From NCBI GenBank assembly GCA_002344215.1, contig DDSV01000028.1:192289-256288 (forward strand): 64,000 bases of DNA. The letters run 5' to 3'. A program made the position numbers and the translations under genes. Under the pieces are notes generated by a model. The model saw only the letters and a list, made by a program, of their open reading frames with translations. It was not told the origin of the DNA and searched no databases. Shown piece after piece: positions 42,179 through 51,619 of this stretch (position 1 is its first letter; every line of letters begins with the position of its first letter). Origin of the DNA: Akkermansiaceae bacterium UBA2381. GTDB taxonomy: Bacteria > Verrucomicrobiota > Verrucomicrobiia > Verrucomicrobiales > DEV007.

Positions 42179-42265
42179 CGCAGTGGGAAAATAGACTCGG
42201 TAACCACTAGGGCAGGCCCGGTGGATTTTCACCCGATTTATCGATGAAAAACGGGTGGATCACTC

Positions 42266-43690
42266 TCAGGGCATCTCCAATCCGAAGAACTCAACCGGAT
42301 TCCGGAAGCAGATGCGCCGAACCATGTCGCCGACCAGTTCCATATCCCGGGGAATCTCTCCGTTTTCGATGTCCGTACCGATCATATTACAGAGGATGCG
42401 TCGGAAGTACTCGTGACGTGTGAAAGAAAGGAAACTGCGCGAGTCGGTCAACATGCCGTTGAAACGCGAGAGCAGGCTCGTGTTTGAAAAGGCGTTGATC
42501 TGCCACTCCATACCTTCCTTCGTGTCCATGAACCACCAGGCCGTGCCAAGTTGGAGGCGGCAGGGCGGATCGCCGGGCTTCGCTTCGAGGAAATTCCCGA
42601 GCATCGTGGCGAGGGCGTAGTTGTCCTTCGGGTTGAGGTTGTAAAGCATCACCTTCGGAAGATGTCCTCGCTGATCGAGGGTATTGAGGTAGCGACGCAC
42701 CGCGAAGGCGTGGTTCACATCCGCCATCGAGTCGCAGCCGATGTCGCGGCCGAGTTTCTCGAAGAGGCGCTGGCTGTTGTTCCGCTCGGCCCCGATGTGG
42801 AGCTGCATGGTCCAGCCGCGCGCGGCGTTCAATTCTCCGAAGTAGAGCATCAGATAGGCCCCGAAGGCCTCGGCCTCAGCCGCGTCGGCGGATTGTCCTC
42901 GACGCACCTTGTCGAAGATCGCGGTGGCCTGCTCCTTCGTGCAATCGGCATCGAAGACGTGGTGCAGTCCGTGGTCGGAGAGGCGTCCACCGATTGAATG
43001 GAAGAAGTCGTGCCGCGAGCGGAGAGCGTCCTGAAAACCGGCTAGGCTCGCGCAATCGATCCCGCTGACTTCGGCGAGCCGGTCGGCGTAGGTGTTGAAG
43101 GTCTCCGCCTCGTTTACCCAGAGGGCGCGGTCGGGCCGGAAGGTCGGGTAGACGCGTACGTCGAAGTCAGGATCGGCGGCGATGGCCTGATGGTGCTCGA
43201 GTGAGTCGGTCGGGTCATCGGTCGTGCAGAGAGCGCGCACCTTGCTTTGGACAAGGAGCCCCCGGCAGGAATGGGAGGGTTTGGCGAGAGTCTCGAGTCC
43301 TTTTTCCCAGACGGAGTCGGCGGTTTTGGTGGAGAAAAGGCCGTGAAAGTCGAAGTAGCGGGCCAGCTCGAGATGGGTCCAGTGGTAGAGCGCGTTGCGA
43401 AGACAATGGGGCACGGTCTCGGCCCAGGCGTTGAATTTATCCCGCGGCGAGGCGGAGCCGGTGATGCGATCCTCGGGGATGCCGTTGGCGCGCATTCCTC
43501 GCCACTTATAGTGGTCGCCCGCCAGCCAGATGTCGTAGAGGTTTTCAAAGACCCGGTCGGCCGCGATCTGGTCGGGCGGAAGGTGGTTGTGGAAATCGAG
43601 GATGGGCTCGTCCTTTGCAAAATGGTGGTAGAGCTCGCGTGCCGCAGTCGATTGCAGCATGAAATCGTCGTGAATAAAGGGGGTGGACAT
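42266..43690 (-). CDS. uxaC: Glucuronate/galacturonate isomerase
   Basis: A 474-residue enzyme of UxaC length in the amidohydrolase superfamily. The LDFHNHLPPDQIAADRVFEN segment (the metal-binding HxH), TDDPTDSLEHH and MQLHIGAERNN are characteristic. It converts D-glucuronate to D-fructuronate (and galacturonate to tagaturonate), first step of hexuronate breakdown. uxaB/uxuAB genes are not adjacent, but a sugar-acid dehydratase, an SDR and a GntP permease elsewhere in the window could serve related pathways. Confidence 0.95.
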   Translation of the reverse strand: MSTPFIHDDFMLQSTAARELYHHFAKDEPILDFHNHLPPDQIAADRVFENLYDIWLAGDHYKWRGMRANGIPEDRITGSASPRDKFNAWAETVPHCLRNALYHWTHLELARYFDFHGLFSTKTADSVWEKGLETLAKPSHSCRGLLVQSKVRALCTTDDPTDSLEHHQAIAADPDFDVRVYPTFRPDRALWVNEAETFNTYADRLAEVSGIDCASLAGFQDALRSRHDFFHSIGGRLSDHGLHHVFDADCTKEQATAIFDKVRRGQSADAAEAEAFGAYLMLYFGELNAARGWTMQLHIGAERNNSQRLFEKLGRDIGCDSMADVNHAFAVRRYLNTLDQRGHLPKVMLYNLNPKDNYALATMLGNFLEAKPGDPPCRLQLGTAWWFMDTKEGMEWQINAFSNTSLLSRFNGMLTDSRSFLSFTRHEYFRRILCNMIGTDIENGEIPRDMELVGDMVRRICFRNPVEFFGLEMP

Positions 43691-43751
43691 GACGTCGGAA
43701 TTGTCGCGAAGGATCCCGCGAGAGCAAAGGGAAATCCCGGAATTTACGCGG

Positions 43752-44738
43752 TTAATCCGTCAACGATTTACCCATTCGCAACGCAGGAAGCGAGAGGCCA
43801 TTCTCAAGGGTGATCTCAAACCGCTCTTCCACCTTGTAGCCGTGGCGGGCATACAGTGGTTCCCCGGCAAGTGTCGCCACCATCACAATTCGACGGAATC
43901 CTTCAGCTTGAATCGCCTCCTCCGAGGCGCGAAGAATCCGGCTCCCCAGGCCCCGTCTGGCGAAGTCAGGATGGACAAAAAAGGCCCGAATTCTCGCCGG
44001 CTCGGTTCCGGGATCAAGAACATCATCGTCTTCCTTCCGATCAAGATCGCCTCCAAAAACAGCCCGCCGCCGGCTCCATCCGCCACAACCGGCAAGACGG
44101 CCTTCCTCTTCGGCCACAAAATAGGTGCCGTCACCGATGAGGGTCCGGTCGACCCCGAAAACCGGACCGAGCGCGGCCTCGCGCTGCGCGGCCGTGTAGT
44201 GTGCCGCCTGCAGGTGATGGACCGACACCGGGATCAGTTCCTCAATCGCCGGGATGTCGGCTTCAGTGGCGAGTCGGATCACACAAGCGGGCGGATCGAT
44301 CTTTTGAAGATACCAATCCACCGTGGCACTCATGACGTGGGTCCCGCTTTCGTCGTGCAGTTCGATTCCAATCGAAACGAGCGAACGGCCCTTCGAAGCG
44401 AGAGTAGAATCAAGGCGGGCGATTTCATCTTCGCCGACTGACGCCCTCGCGACAACGCGCCCACTGGCCGGCTTGCGGAATTTTGACTCAAGCCGTCGCA
44501 CCACAGGGAAGAGATCTGATCGCAAGCCGGGGAGATTCAGTAGAAACTCACCGCTGGCGGCTTCGGCTAGGGCAAGAAGTGCTCCGGCGTGAACGGTTCC
44601 GATATGGTTGAGATATTGTGGTCCGGCCGGTAACTCGACGAGCCCGCTTCCGTCCCGGCAGACGAGGAGCCCGAGGTGACGGTTGAAGGGGAGATCGACA
44701 ACGCTGGTGGTCAGGCGTGAATATTTTCCCTCATCCAT
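43752..44738 (-). CDS. Hotdog thioesterase-like domain fused to GNAT acetyltransferase
   Basis: A 328-residue two-domain protein. Residues about 1-145 form a hotdog-fold domain (LPFNRHLGLLVCRDGSG, NHIGTVHAGALLALAEAASG) of the YiiD/PaaI thioesterase-like type. About 152-328 form a GNAT N-acetyltransferase (IRLATEADIPAIEELIPVS, IRAFFVHPDFARRGLGSRIL) with the acetyl-CoA-binding RRGLGS loop. In YiiD-type proteins the domains occur in the opposite order. The 5' end overlaps the upstream TIM-barrel gene by 28 bases on the same strand. Substrates are unknown. Confidence 0.78.
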   Translation of the reverse strand: MDEGKYSRLTTSVVDLPFNRHLGLLVCRDGSGLVELPAGPQYLNHIGTVHAGALLALAEAASGEFLLNLPGLRSDLFPVVRRLESKFRKPASGRVVARASVGEDEIARLDSTLASKGRSLVSIGIELHDESGTHVMSATVDWYLQKIDPPACVIRLATEADIPAIEELIPVSVHHLQAAHYTAAQREAALGPVFGVDRTLIGDGTYFVAEEEGRLAGCGGWSRRRAVFGGDLDRKEDDDVLDPGTEPARIRAFFVHPDFARRGLGSRILRASEEAIQAEGFRRIVMVATLAGEPLYARHGYKVEERFEITLENGLSLPALRMGKSLTD

Positions 44739-45754
44739 TGGAGACTGTGGAGATTGTTTTCCTCTTCCTCCGCGATAACAAGCGAAAGAGGTTTATTGGA
44801 AATCCGGGGGCAATCCCGTCGTGGCGGGTTCTCCTTTATCCATTGCATCATTTTACCGAGCCGTTCGGCTTTTTGTCCGGGAAATGTGGCGAAATAGTCC
44901 TCTCTCAGGCAGGGGACGAGGAGGGGATCGCGTGTTGCCATCTCCAGGTTGAAAACAAGGGATGGATTCGCCCTGGCGAGGACGTTGATGATGCGACTGA
45001 GGTCCAGTGCTCCGGTCCCGAGAGGCACTTCACTAAGGTGGAATCCATCGTCGGTGGCTGCTACTGCCATGTCTTTGAGATGCACGCTGAGCGCGTATGG
45101 GGCGAGAGATTCAACCACAGAATGCGGTTCCTCGAGCAGGGCGATGTTGTTGCCCGTATCAACGAGGACGCCGATCCATTCACTGCTGATCGACGTGATC
45201 AGATCGACGAGCTCGGTCGTGGTTTGATCCTTGTGGTTTTCAAGGGCCAGCTTGAGTTGATGTCTGCAGAGAATGGGCTCGGCCAGGGCGAGGGACAAGA
45301 CCGCCTGCTTTTGAAAGGCTTGAAAATCTTCCAGTGTCTTGAAGATTTCATACCGTCGCCCGCCGGTTAAGACAGCCCGTGCCACGGTGGCCCCGGCTTC
45401 CCGGGTGCGGGTGACTTCCGCTTCAAATCCATTCAGGTCGCTTTTGGATTTTGGCAGGCGTAGGTCCCCCTCGTAGTAACCTCCGGTCTCCTCCATGAGC
45501 TTGCGAAACTCTTTTACCGGCGTGCCGCGTAACGATGTCTGGACTCCTTCCGAACCGAGATCTCGGGAATAACGATAGAATCCTGAGGTATCGGTGTACT
45601 TTACTTTCTCCTGTCCGGACTCAACCGCCTTCCAATGCTGGTGACAGGAGAAGGTGCAGAGGCCGATGCGGCTGGCATTCTTGCCCGAGGCGGAAACCAG
45701 ATCTTTCGCAAAGGCGAGGGCGGAAGCCTGGTAGAGAAAATGGCGGCGATTCAT
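44711..45754 (-). CDS. Tat-exported sugar isomerase/epimerase-like TIM barrel
   Basis: A 347-residue protein with the Tat motif NRRHFLYQASALAFA at 2-16. The body is an AP-endonuclease-2-like TIM barrel: LALENHKDQTTTELVDLI, GVLVDTGNNIALLEEP, VHLKDMAVAA and FNLEMATRDP supply likely metal-binding Glu, Asp, His and Glu. It belongs to the same broad group as the gene at 14490 but is not closely similar to it. The ATG at 45754 gives a complete Tat signal; an earlier in-frame start does not. A thioesterase-GNAT gene follows with an overlap. Confidence 0.83.
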   Translation of the reverse strand: MNRRHFLYQASALAFAKDLVSASGKNASRIGLCTFSCHQHWKAVESGQEKVKYTDTSGFYRYSRDLGSEGVQTSLRGTPVKEFRKLMEETGGYYEGDLRLPKSKSDLNGFEAEVTRTREAGATVARAVLTGGRRYEIFKTLEDFQAFQKQAVLSLALAEPILCRHQLKLALENHKDQTTTELVDLITSISSEWIGVLVDTGNNIALLEEPHSVVESLAPYALSVHLKDMAVAATDDGFHLSEVPLGTGALDLSRIINVLARANPSLVFNLEMATRDPLLVPCLREDYFATFPGQKAERLGKMMQWIKENPPRRDCPRISNKPLSLVIAEEEENNLHSLQWMRENIHA

Positions 45755-45806
45755 GGGTAGGCCCGGGGAATACCCGGATCGACCCAGCCCGGGAGTGAGA
45801 GGCGTT

Positions 45807-46382
45807 TTACCACCAGATGATCGCACAAACAAGCACAAGCAGGCCGTAAATGATTCCGGCGATTGCGCCACCTTTGTAGCGGTTTCCTTTGGCGAGAACC
45901 CAATTGATTTGATCGCGCATCAAATAGGGCATCCCCACCCAGAACATGCCCTTCACGGCGATGGCATAGGCGATGACGACGATGAGCAGTCTCGTCTGAG
46001 GCTCTTTGAGAAAGGCGGAATCGAGAATAGGTGCGGCGGCCAGAATCATCAGGAAACCAAGGGCGCGAACCGCGAGGAATTCTTTCACATACACGATCAC
46101 CCCGACACATCCGGCAACGAGGATCAGTTGCACCGGCCTTTCGATCTTGAAAAACTCACCGAGATCCATGCAGGACCAGATGATGAAGGACCAGGCGAAG
46201 GCGATGATAACGAGAATCGTCCCGATTTTTTCATTCCGGGGGAATCCCTTCAGCCAGGGTTTGACCAGGTCCGCCTTGATCAGGGCCACCGCGTGGCTGG
46301 CGATCAACCACACTCCGATGAGCATGCCCATCACCTTAAGCGGGATACCGGGCTCGTAGAGCAAATTATAAATAGCCTGCAT
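45807..46382 (-). CDS. Five-helix membrane protein of unknown function
   Basis: A 191-residue integral membrane protein with about five or six hydrophobic helices (MGMLIGVWLIASHAVALI, ILVIIAFAWSFIIWSC, LILVAGCVGVIVYV, LIVVIAYAIAVKGMFWV, IAGIIYGLLVLVCAIIWW). The family is not recognised, though the pattern looks like a small conserved PVC protein. It follows miaB by 13 bases and is likely in the same operon. Reading upstream of its ATG would only run into miaB in another frame. Confidence 0.72.
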   Translation of the reverse strand: MQAIYNLLYEPGIPLKVMGMLIGVWLIASHAVALIKADLVKPWLKGFPRNEKIGTILVIIAFAWSFIIWSCMDLGEFFKIERPVQLILVAGCVGVIVYVKEFLAVRALGFLMILAAAPILDSAFLKEPQTRLLIVVIAYAIAVKGMFWVGMPYLMRDQINWVLAKGNRYKGGAIAGIIYGLLVLVCAIIWW

Positions 46383-46395
46383 GAAAAAACGTCGC

Positions 46396-47808
46396 TCAGA
46401 CTCGGATTGATTCCGCCGAATGCAAGACCGAAGGCGCCCCCACTGACGGGTCCAGGACGGGGTCACCGTAGAGGGTGAAGCCCGAGCATTCGTCGATGCG
46501 AACATCAAAGAGTTGGCCGGACATGCGGTCGGCGTCCCCGTCGAAAATAACGATGCGATTGGTCCGGGTCCGCCCGGTGAGACGATCCTTGTTGTAGCGG
46601 CTCGGTCCTTCACAGAGGACTTCGACCGTCCGGCCGACGTGCTCGTGATTTTTGCGCTCGACGATCGAGTCGACGAGGGCGAGGAGATCCTGATTTCGCT
46701 CCTCCTTGACCCGCTCGGGCAGCTGGCCCTCCATCTCCGCTGCCGGGGTATCTTTGCGCTGTGAGTAGCGGAAGACGTAAGCCTGATCAAACTGAAGGTA
46801 TTCGACCGCCTTTTTCGTTTCGAGGTAGTCCTCCTCGGTTTCTCCGGGGAAGCCGACAATGATGTCCGTTGAAATTGCGATGCCGGGGCGGGCCTCCTTC
46901 ATTTTCTCGCAGATTTCGATGAAGCGCTGCGCCTTGTAGGGGCGGTGCATCAGTTTCAAGATGCGATCCGAACCCGACTGCATCGGGAAATGGACGTGAT
47001 CGACGAGTTTCGGAAGATAGGTGAAGGCGTCGATGACATCCTCCTTGTATCCGATCGGGTGGGGCGAGGTGAAACGGATCCGCTTGATATCCTCGATCTC
47101 GTGGACTGCTTCGAGGAGCTGAACGAAGGGGCTTTTGCCGTCCACTTTGGGGAACTCATGGCGACCATAGAGATTCACGATCTGACCGAGCAGGGTCACT
47201 TCGCGAACTCCCTTGTCGGCGAGTCGTTTGCATTCGTCGACGATTTCAGAAATGGGTCTGGCGCGTTCCGGGCCGCGGGTGAAGGGCACGATGCAGAAGG
47301 TGCACTTCATGTTGCAGCCCTGCATGATGCTGACAAATTCGGTCACTCCGTGCTCTTTCGCAATGTGATCACGGATCGTATTCTGGGAGGCTTCCTCTTC
47401 GTCGATGTCAACGATGGGGAGCCGGAGATTGTCCATCTGCGCTTCCTCCTTCGCCTTCATCAGGCTGACACAGTGATCGACGACGCGATGATATTTCTGT
47501 GTTCCCGCGACGAGGTCGAGGTGGGGGACTTCCTCGAGGAGTTGATCACCGCGGCTCTGGGCCATGCAACCCATCATGCCGAAAACCATGTTCGGGTTGT
47601 TCCGGCGGTGTTTTCCGAGGTGGCGCATATTTCCCAGGGCCTTTTGCTCGGCCTGATCGCGGACCGAGCAGGTGTTCATGAGCACGACATCGGCGTCATC
47701 GGGCTGGGGCGTGACCGTAAAGCCGCGCTCGACGAACATCTGGGCGACCTGCTCGGAGTCGCGCTCATTCATCTGACATCCAAAGGTTCTGAGAAAGACT
47801 TTCGGCAT
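46396..47808 (-). CDS. miaB: tRNA-2-methylthio-N6-dimethylallyladenosine synthase
   Basis: A 470-residue radical-SAM methylthiotransferase. The N-terminal UPF0004 domain has Cys11, Cys47 and Cys81 for the auxiliary cluster, the radical-SAM motif is CNMKCTFC (Cys165, 169, 172), and a TRAM domain ends the protein. All positions match MiaB rather than the RimO group. It adds the methylthio group to i6A37 of tRNAs. The first gene of a small minus-strand set with a membrane protein. Confidence 0.97.
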   Translation of the reverse strand: MPKVFLRTFGCQMNERDSEQVAQMFVERGFTVTPQPDDADVVLMNTCSVRDQAEQKALGNMRHLGKHRRNNPNMVFGMMGCMAQSRGDQLLEEVPHLDLVAGTQKYHRVVDHCVSLMKAKEEAQMDNLRLPIVDIDEEEASQNTIRDHIAKEHGVTEFVSIMQGCNMKCTFCIVPFTRGPERARPISEIVDECKRLADKGVREVTLLGQIVNLYGRHEFPKVDGKSPFVQLLEAVHEIEDIKRIRFTSPHPIGYKEDVIDAFTYLPKLVDHVHFPMQSGSDRILKLMHRPYKAQRFIEICEKMKEARPGIAISTDIIVGFPGETEEDYLETKKAVEYLQFDQAYVFRYSQRKDTPAAEMEGQLPERVKEERNQDLLALVDSIVERKNHEHVGRTVEVLCEGPSRYNKDRLTGRTRTNRIVIFDGDADRMSGQLFDVRIDECSGFTLYGDPVLDPSVGAPSVLHSAESIRV

Positions 47809-47911
47809 TACTGGGGCGTCGAAGGGAAAGGAAAAGGGGCGAATCTAGCCGTCTTTTGGGTTGGAAACAAGCGGCGGATCGACCTGGTCAGGTCAATTCA
47901 ATTGGAATTCT

Positions 47912-47938
47912 CACACAAAGCCACGAAGCCACAAAGGG
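47912..47938. repeat. CACAAAG/AAGCCAC simple direct-repeat segment
   Basis: The segment cacacaaagccacgaagccacaaag holds two tandem aagccac units. Similar CACAAAG-type segments are common between genes in many environmental bacteria, including PVC members. It lies between divergent miaB and the large fusion gene. Function unknown. Confidence 0.4.
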
Positions 47939-48054
47939 GATGCATCCGGAGGAAATGCCCATGATGCATTGCAGGATACGGGGGGCGGCGATCCAAATAC
48001 GCCATCAGGGGCTTGCCAAGGGGGAGGGGACTGTGGGAATCTCCCGCCTTTCCT

Positions 48055-51000
48055 ATGATCCCGAGATTACTTGTTCCCCTTTGTTTTGTCTTCCTGGTTG
48101 TCGTTTCCCACGCAGCGGACCAACCCTCCGCTCGTTTTGTCCGCATTTCCCTGAGCGGAGACAAGCGTGTCCTCACCCTTGCCGAGGTCGAGGTGATGAG
48201 TGGCGGCAAAAACATCGCACCATCCGGCAAGGCGACTCAATCCTCGGTCGGGGCGGGCGGCACACCGGAGCGGGCCATTGACGGGAATAAGGACGGCGAC
48301 TTCAACAAAAAGGGGCAGACGCACACGGCGGAAGGAAGCGACAAGGCCCCGTGGTGGGAACTCGATCTTGGTTCGGCTCAGAAGATCGATTCCATCCAAA
48401 TCTGGAATCGTGCCGGACTCCACGATCGTCTCAAAGGCTTCACTCTCGAACTCCTTGATGCCGACCGGAAAGCCGTCTTTATCCGCGAGAACAATCCCGG
48501 ACCCGATGGTTCGATCACTTTCAGTTTTGAGGGTAAGACCGAGATCACCATGGCCGGACGCGATGGCAAGGCCCTGCCCGTTCCCATTCTCCCCGAGCCG
48601 GTTCCGGCGGGTTACCGGGATCCCGAGCCTTTTGCTTTCGCCAAAGGAGATGTCGTCGCGATGATCGGCAACGGCCTCGCCGACCGCATGCAGCACGACG
48701 GCTGGACCGAGACACATCTGCAGATCGCGAATCCGGACAAAGACCTTGTCTTCCGCAATCTCAGCCACACCGGCGACCGCCCCGGCAAATACCCGCGCTC
48801 GAAGGGCTTCACCGAGATGCCCGACTATCTGCGCCACGTGAAGGCCGACGTCATCTTCGCCTTCTTCGGCTACAACGAGTCCTTCGCCGGAGCCGCAGGA
48901 TTGCCGGACTTCGAGAGGAGCCTTGCCGACATGATACGCGACCTGCGCGGGACCAAGCCGAACGGGAAGAGTTTCCCCCGCTTTGTCCTCTTCAGTCCCA
49001 TCGCCCACGAGAATCTGAACGATCCGAATCTGCCCGACGGAGTCGAAAACAACAAGCGTCTCGCCCTCTACACCGCTTCAATGCAGAAGATTGCGGGTCA
49101 TGAAGGGGTGGCCTTCGTGAACCTCTACGAACCGACTCTGAAACTCTACGAGGAGATCGCCGAGCCGCTCACGATCAACGGAGTCCACCTCAATGCCCTC
49201 GGGCACAAGCACCTCGGCAAGGTTATCGCTGAGGCCCTGGGCGCGAAGGATCTGAAGGCGACCGGGACCGAACTTGAGGCGGTGCGCGAGGCTGTCCTCG
49301 ACAAAAACTGGCACTGGCACAACCGCTACCGCGCCACCGACGGCAATGACATCTGGGGCGGTCGCTCGACCCTGACCTTCGTCAACGACCAGAGCAACGC
49401 CGAGGTTCTCCAGCACGAGCTCGCCATGCTCGATGTGATGACCGCGAATCGCGATCCGAAAATCTGGGCCCGGGCCAAGGGGAGCGATGCCAAGGTCGAT
49501 GACAGCAATGTCCCGGCTCCTGTTCCGGTCATCTCAAACGTCGGCGGCGGCAGCAAAAGCTCGAGCGCGGAGAAGGAGGGGACCCTTCAGTATCTTACCG
49601 CCGAAGAGAGTATCACGAAGATGACGGTGCCGAAGGGCTTCAAGGTGAATGTCTTTGCCGACGAAACGAAATTCCCCGAGATCGGCAATCCGGTTCAGAT
49701 GCAGGTCGACACGAAGGGACGGCTCTGGGTCGCGGCCTGGAAGACTTACCCCAAGTGGGAACCGCTCAAGCCGATGGATGATTCGCTCGTCATTCTCCAC
49801 GACGAGAACAAGGACGGAGTCGCCGATCGCAGCACGATCTTTGCAAACGTGCATTGTCCGCTCGGATTCGAGTTCTGGAATGGTGGAGTCATCGTGACCT
49901 CACAACCCGACATTCTTTTCCTGAAGGACACCGATGGAGACGATGTTGCTGACGTGCGCTACGTCCTTTTTCAGGGGACCGATTCGGCCGACACCCACCA
50001 CGCGGCGAACAACCTCATCTACGGCCCCGACGGAGGGATCTACTGGCAGAGCGGGGTTTTCATGCAGCACAATCACGAGCATCCCTGGGGGCCCTCACTC
50101 GAGTCGACCGCCTCGGCCATGTATCGCTTCGATCCGCGCCGTTACACCATCGCCTTTCACGCCAATAATTCGCCGAATCCGCATGGGACAAGCTTTGACG
50201 AGTGGGGGTACCATTATGCCAACGACGGCACAGGCGGGAAAAGTTTTCAGGTCATTCCCGACGGCAAGGGTTTCAAGATGCGTGATCTCCTCGTGAAGGA
50301 AGTCCGCCCTGTCACTGCCGACGAGATTGTTTCGAGCACCCATTTCCCCGATGAGATGCAGGGAAATTTCCTTGTTTGCAACACGATCGGCTTCCTCGGG
50401 ATCAAGCAGTACACGCTGCACCGCGAGGGGTTCAAGGACGCCGAGCGCGAGTTCAAATTCGGTGAGGTCTGGGGAACCCCGACCGAGGAACTGATCAACA
50501 GCACTGACAAGAATTTCCGGCCCACCGACGCGATCTTCGGATCCGACGGAGCCCTTTATGTGTCCGACTGGCAGAACGTCATCATCGGACACATGCAGCA
50601 CAACATCCGGGACCCCAATCGTGACAAGAAACACGGCCGTGTCTTCCGCATGACCTATGAGGGCCGTCCTCTCCAGGAGCCTGTTGCGATCGACGGAGAG
50701 CCGGTCGCGGCGTTACTGAAAAATCTTGAGCATCCTACCTTGAGTGTGCGTCATCGCACCCGCGTCGAACTGAGCGAACGCAAGAGCGACGAGGTGATCG
50801 CCGCAACGAAGGATTGGGCCGCGAAGTTCGATCCGAAAAAGAAGGAGGACGCCCGCCATCTCCTCGAGGCGCTCTGGGTGCACCAGCAGCACAACGTGCG
50901 CGACAGGGCCCTTCTCGACCTCGTTCTGAACTCGCCCGAGCCGCATGCGGTCATCGCGGCGAAGACGGTGCAGCATCACTGGGATGTCGCCGATCCTGTC

Positions 51001-51498
51001 CTGAATGTGGTGACAAGCCCCATCGTGCAGCAGGAGGAAAAAATCGAGGTCAAGGTGCCCGCGCATTTCTCCAAGGCCGAGGCTGAGGTGTATCGGCTAG
51101 GCTCCGAGGTTTTTCATCGTGAGGCCCATTGTGTCACCTGCCACCAAACGACCGGTTTGGGAATGCTCAACATTTACCCGCCGCTGGTGAACAGCCCCTG
51201 GGTGAGCGGGAACGAGGAACGGCTCATCAAGTTGACCCTGCACGGACTCTGGGGGCCGATTGAGGTGAATGGCACGACCTTCGATCCCGCGAAGGGAGTT
51301 CCTCCAATGACGGCCTTCAAGGCGATCCTGAAGGACGAGGAGATCGCCGCCGTGCTCACCTTCGTGCGCAACACCTGGGGCAACAAGGCCTCGGTGATTA
51401 CGCCGGAACAAGTGAAGGCTGTGCGCGAGGCGACGAAGGACATGCAGATGTTCATCAAGCCCGAGGAGCTCTTGAAGCAGCATCCGCTGGAGAAGTGA
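48055..51498 (+). CDS. Giant exported discoidin-SGNH-propeller-cytochrome c fusion
   Basis: A 1147-residue secreted protein with a signal peptide (LLVPLCFVFLVVVSHAA). Domains in order: F5/8 type C (discoidin, about 20-160; WWELDLGSAQKIDSIQIWNR), SGNH-like region (about 200-395; IGNGLADRMQHDGW and NGVHLNALGHKHLG, with Gly-Asn replacing the usual GDS), a PVC-type propeller (about 520-870; DEWGYHYANDG, DAIFGSDGALYVSDWQN), a helical segment, and a cytochrome c whose haem motif is CVTCH at about residue 1026. It should act at the surface on a glycan, with electrons leaving through haem. It is transcribed alone. Confidence 0.9.
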   Translation: MIPRLLVPLCFVFLVVVSHAADQPSARFVRISLSGDKRVLTLAEVEVMSGGKNIAPSGKATQSSVGAGGTPERAIDGNKDGDFNKKGQTHTAEGSDKAPWWELDLGSAQKIDSIQIWNRAGLHDRLKGFTLELLDADRKAVFIRENNPGPDGSITFSFEGKTEITMAGRDGKALPVPILPEPVPAGYRDPEPFAFAKGDVVAMIGNGLADRMQHDGWTETHLQIANPDKDLVFRNLSHTGDRPGKYPRSKGFTEMPDYLRHVKADVIFAFFGYNESFAGAAGLPDFERSLADMIRDLRGTKPNGKSFPRFVLFSPIAHENLNDPNLPDGVENNKRLALYTASMQKIAGHEGVAFVNLYEPTLKLYEEIAEPLTINGVHLNALGHKHLGKVIAEALGAKDLKATGTELEAVREAVLDKNWHWHNRYRATDGNDIWGGRSTLTFVNDQSNAEVLQHELAMLDVMTANRDPKIWARAKGSDAKVDDSNVPAPVPVISNVGGGSKSSSAEKEGTLQYLTAEESITKMTVPKGFKVNVFADETKFPEIGNPVQMQVDTKGRLWVAAWKTYPKWEPLKPMDDSLVILHDENKDGVADRSTIFANVHCPLGFEFWNGGVIVTSQPDILFLKDTDGDDVADVRYVLFQGTDSADTHHAANNLIYGPDGGIYWQSGVFMQHNHEHPWGPSLESTASAMYRFDPRRYTIAFHANNSPNPHGTSFDEWGYHYANDGTGGKSFQVIPDGKGFKMRDLLVKEVRPVTADEIVSSTHFPDEMQGNFLVCNTIGFLGIKQYTLHREGFKDAEREFKFGEVWGTPTEELINSTDKNFRPTDAIFGSDGALYVSDWQNVIIGHMQHNIRDPNRDKKHGRVFRMTYEGRPLQEPVAIDGEPVAALLKNLEHPTLSVRHRTRVELSERKSDEVIAATKDWAAKFDPKKKEDARHLLEALWVHQQHNVRDRALLDLVLNSPEPHAVIAAKTVQHHWDVADPVLNVVTSPIVQQEEKIEVKVPAHFSKAEAEVYRLGSEVFHREAHCVTCHQTTGLGMLNIYPPLVNSPWVSGNEERLIKLTLHGLWGPIEVNGTTFDPAKGVPPMTAFKAILKDEEIAAVLTFVRNTWGNKASVITPEQVKAVREATKDMQMFIKPEELLKQHPLEK

Positions 51499-51529
51499 GG
51501 GGTGGCCTCGGGTGAGGAGCACGCGCAAT

Positions 51530-51550
51530 CCGCGTTCGGGCCGAACGCGG
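51530..51550. repeat. 10-bp perfect palindrome in a REP-like intergenic element
   Basis: Arms 51530-51539 (ccgcgttcgg) and 51541-51550 (ccgaacgcgg) flank one base. A weaker inverted pair (taccctcgtccgaggta, 51552-51568) and a gcgcggctcgcgcggc segment follow. The reverse complement (gagggtagccgcgttcgg) resembles the sequence at the first arm near 1977. Both copies lie between genes, which points to a dispersed palindromic repeat. Confidence 0.55.
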
Positions 51551-51619
51551 CTACCCTCGTCCGAGGTAGGGCTGCGCGGCTCGCGCGGCCACGTTGTGCG
51601 TCCTGTTACCCTAGCGCCC

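Noticed and set aside
42230..42257. Short inverted repeat cacccg/cgggtg after uxaC
   Set aside because: Six base pairs with a 16-base loop and no T-run; could be chance.
46383..46859. N-terminal extension of the five-helix membrane protein
   Set aside because: It is miaB sequence read in a different frame; the true start is the ATG at 46382.
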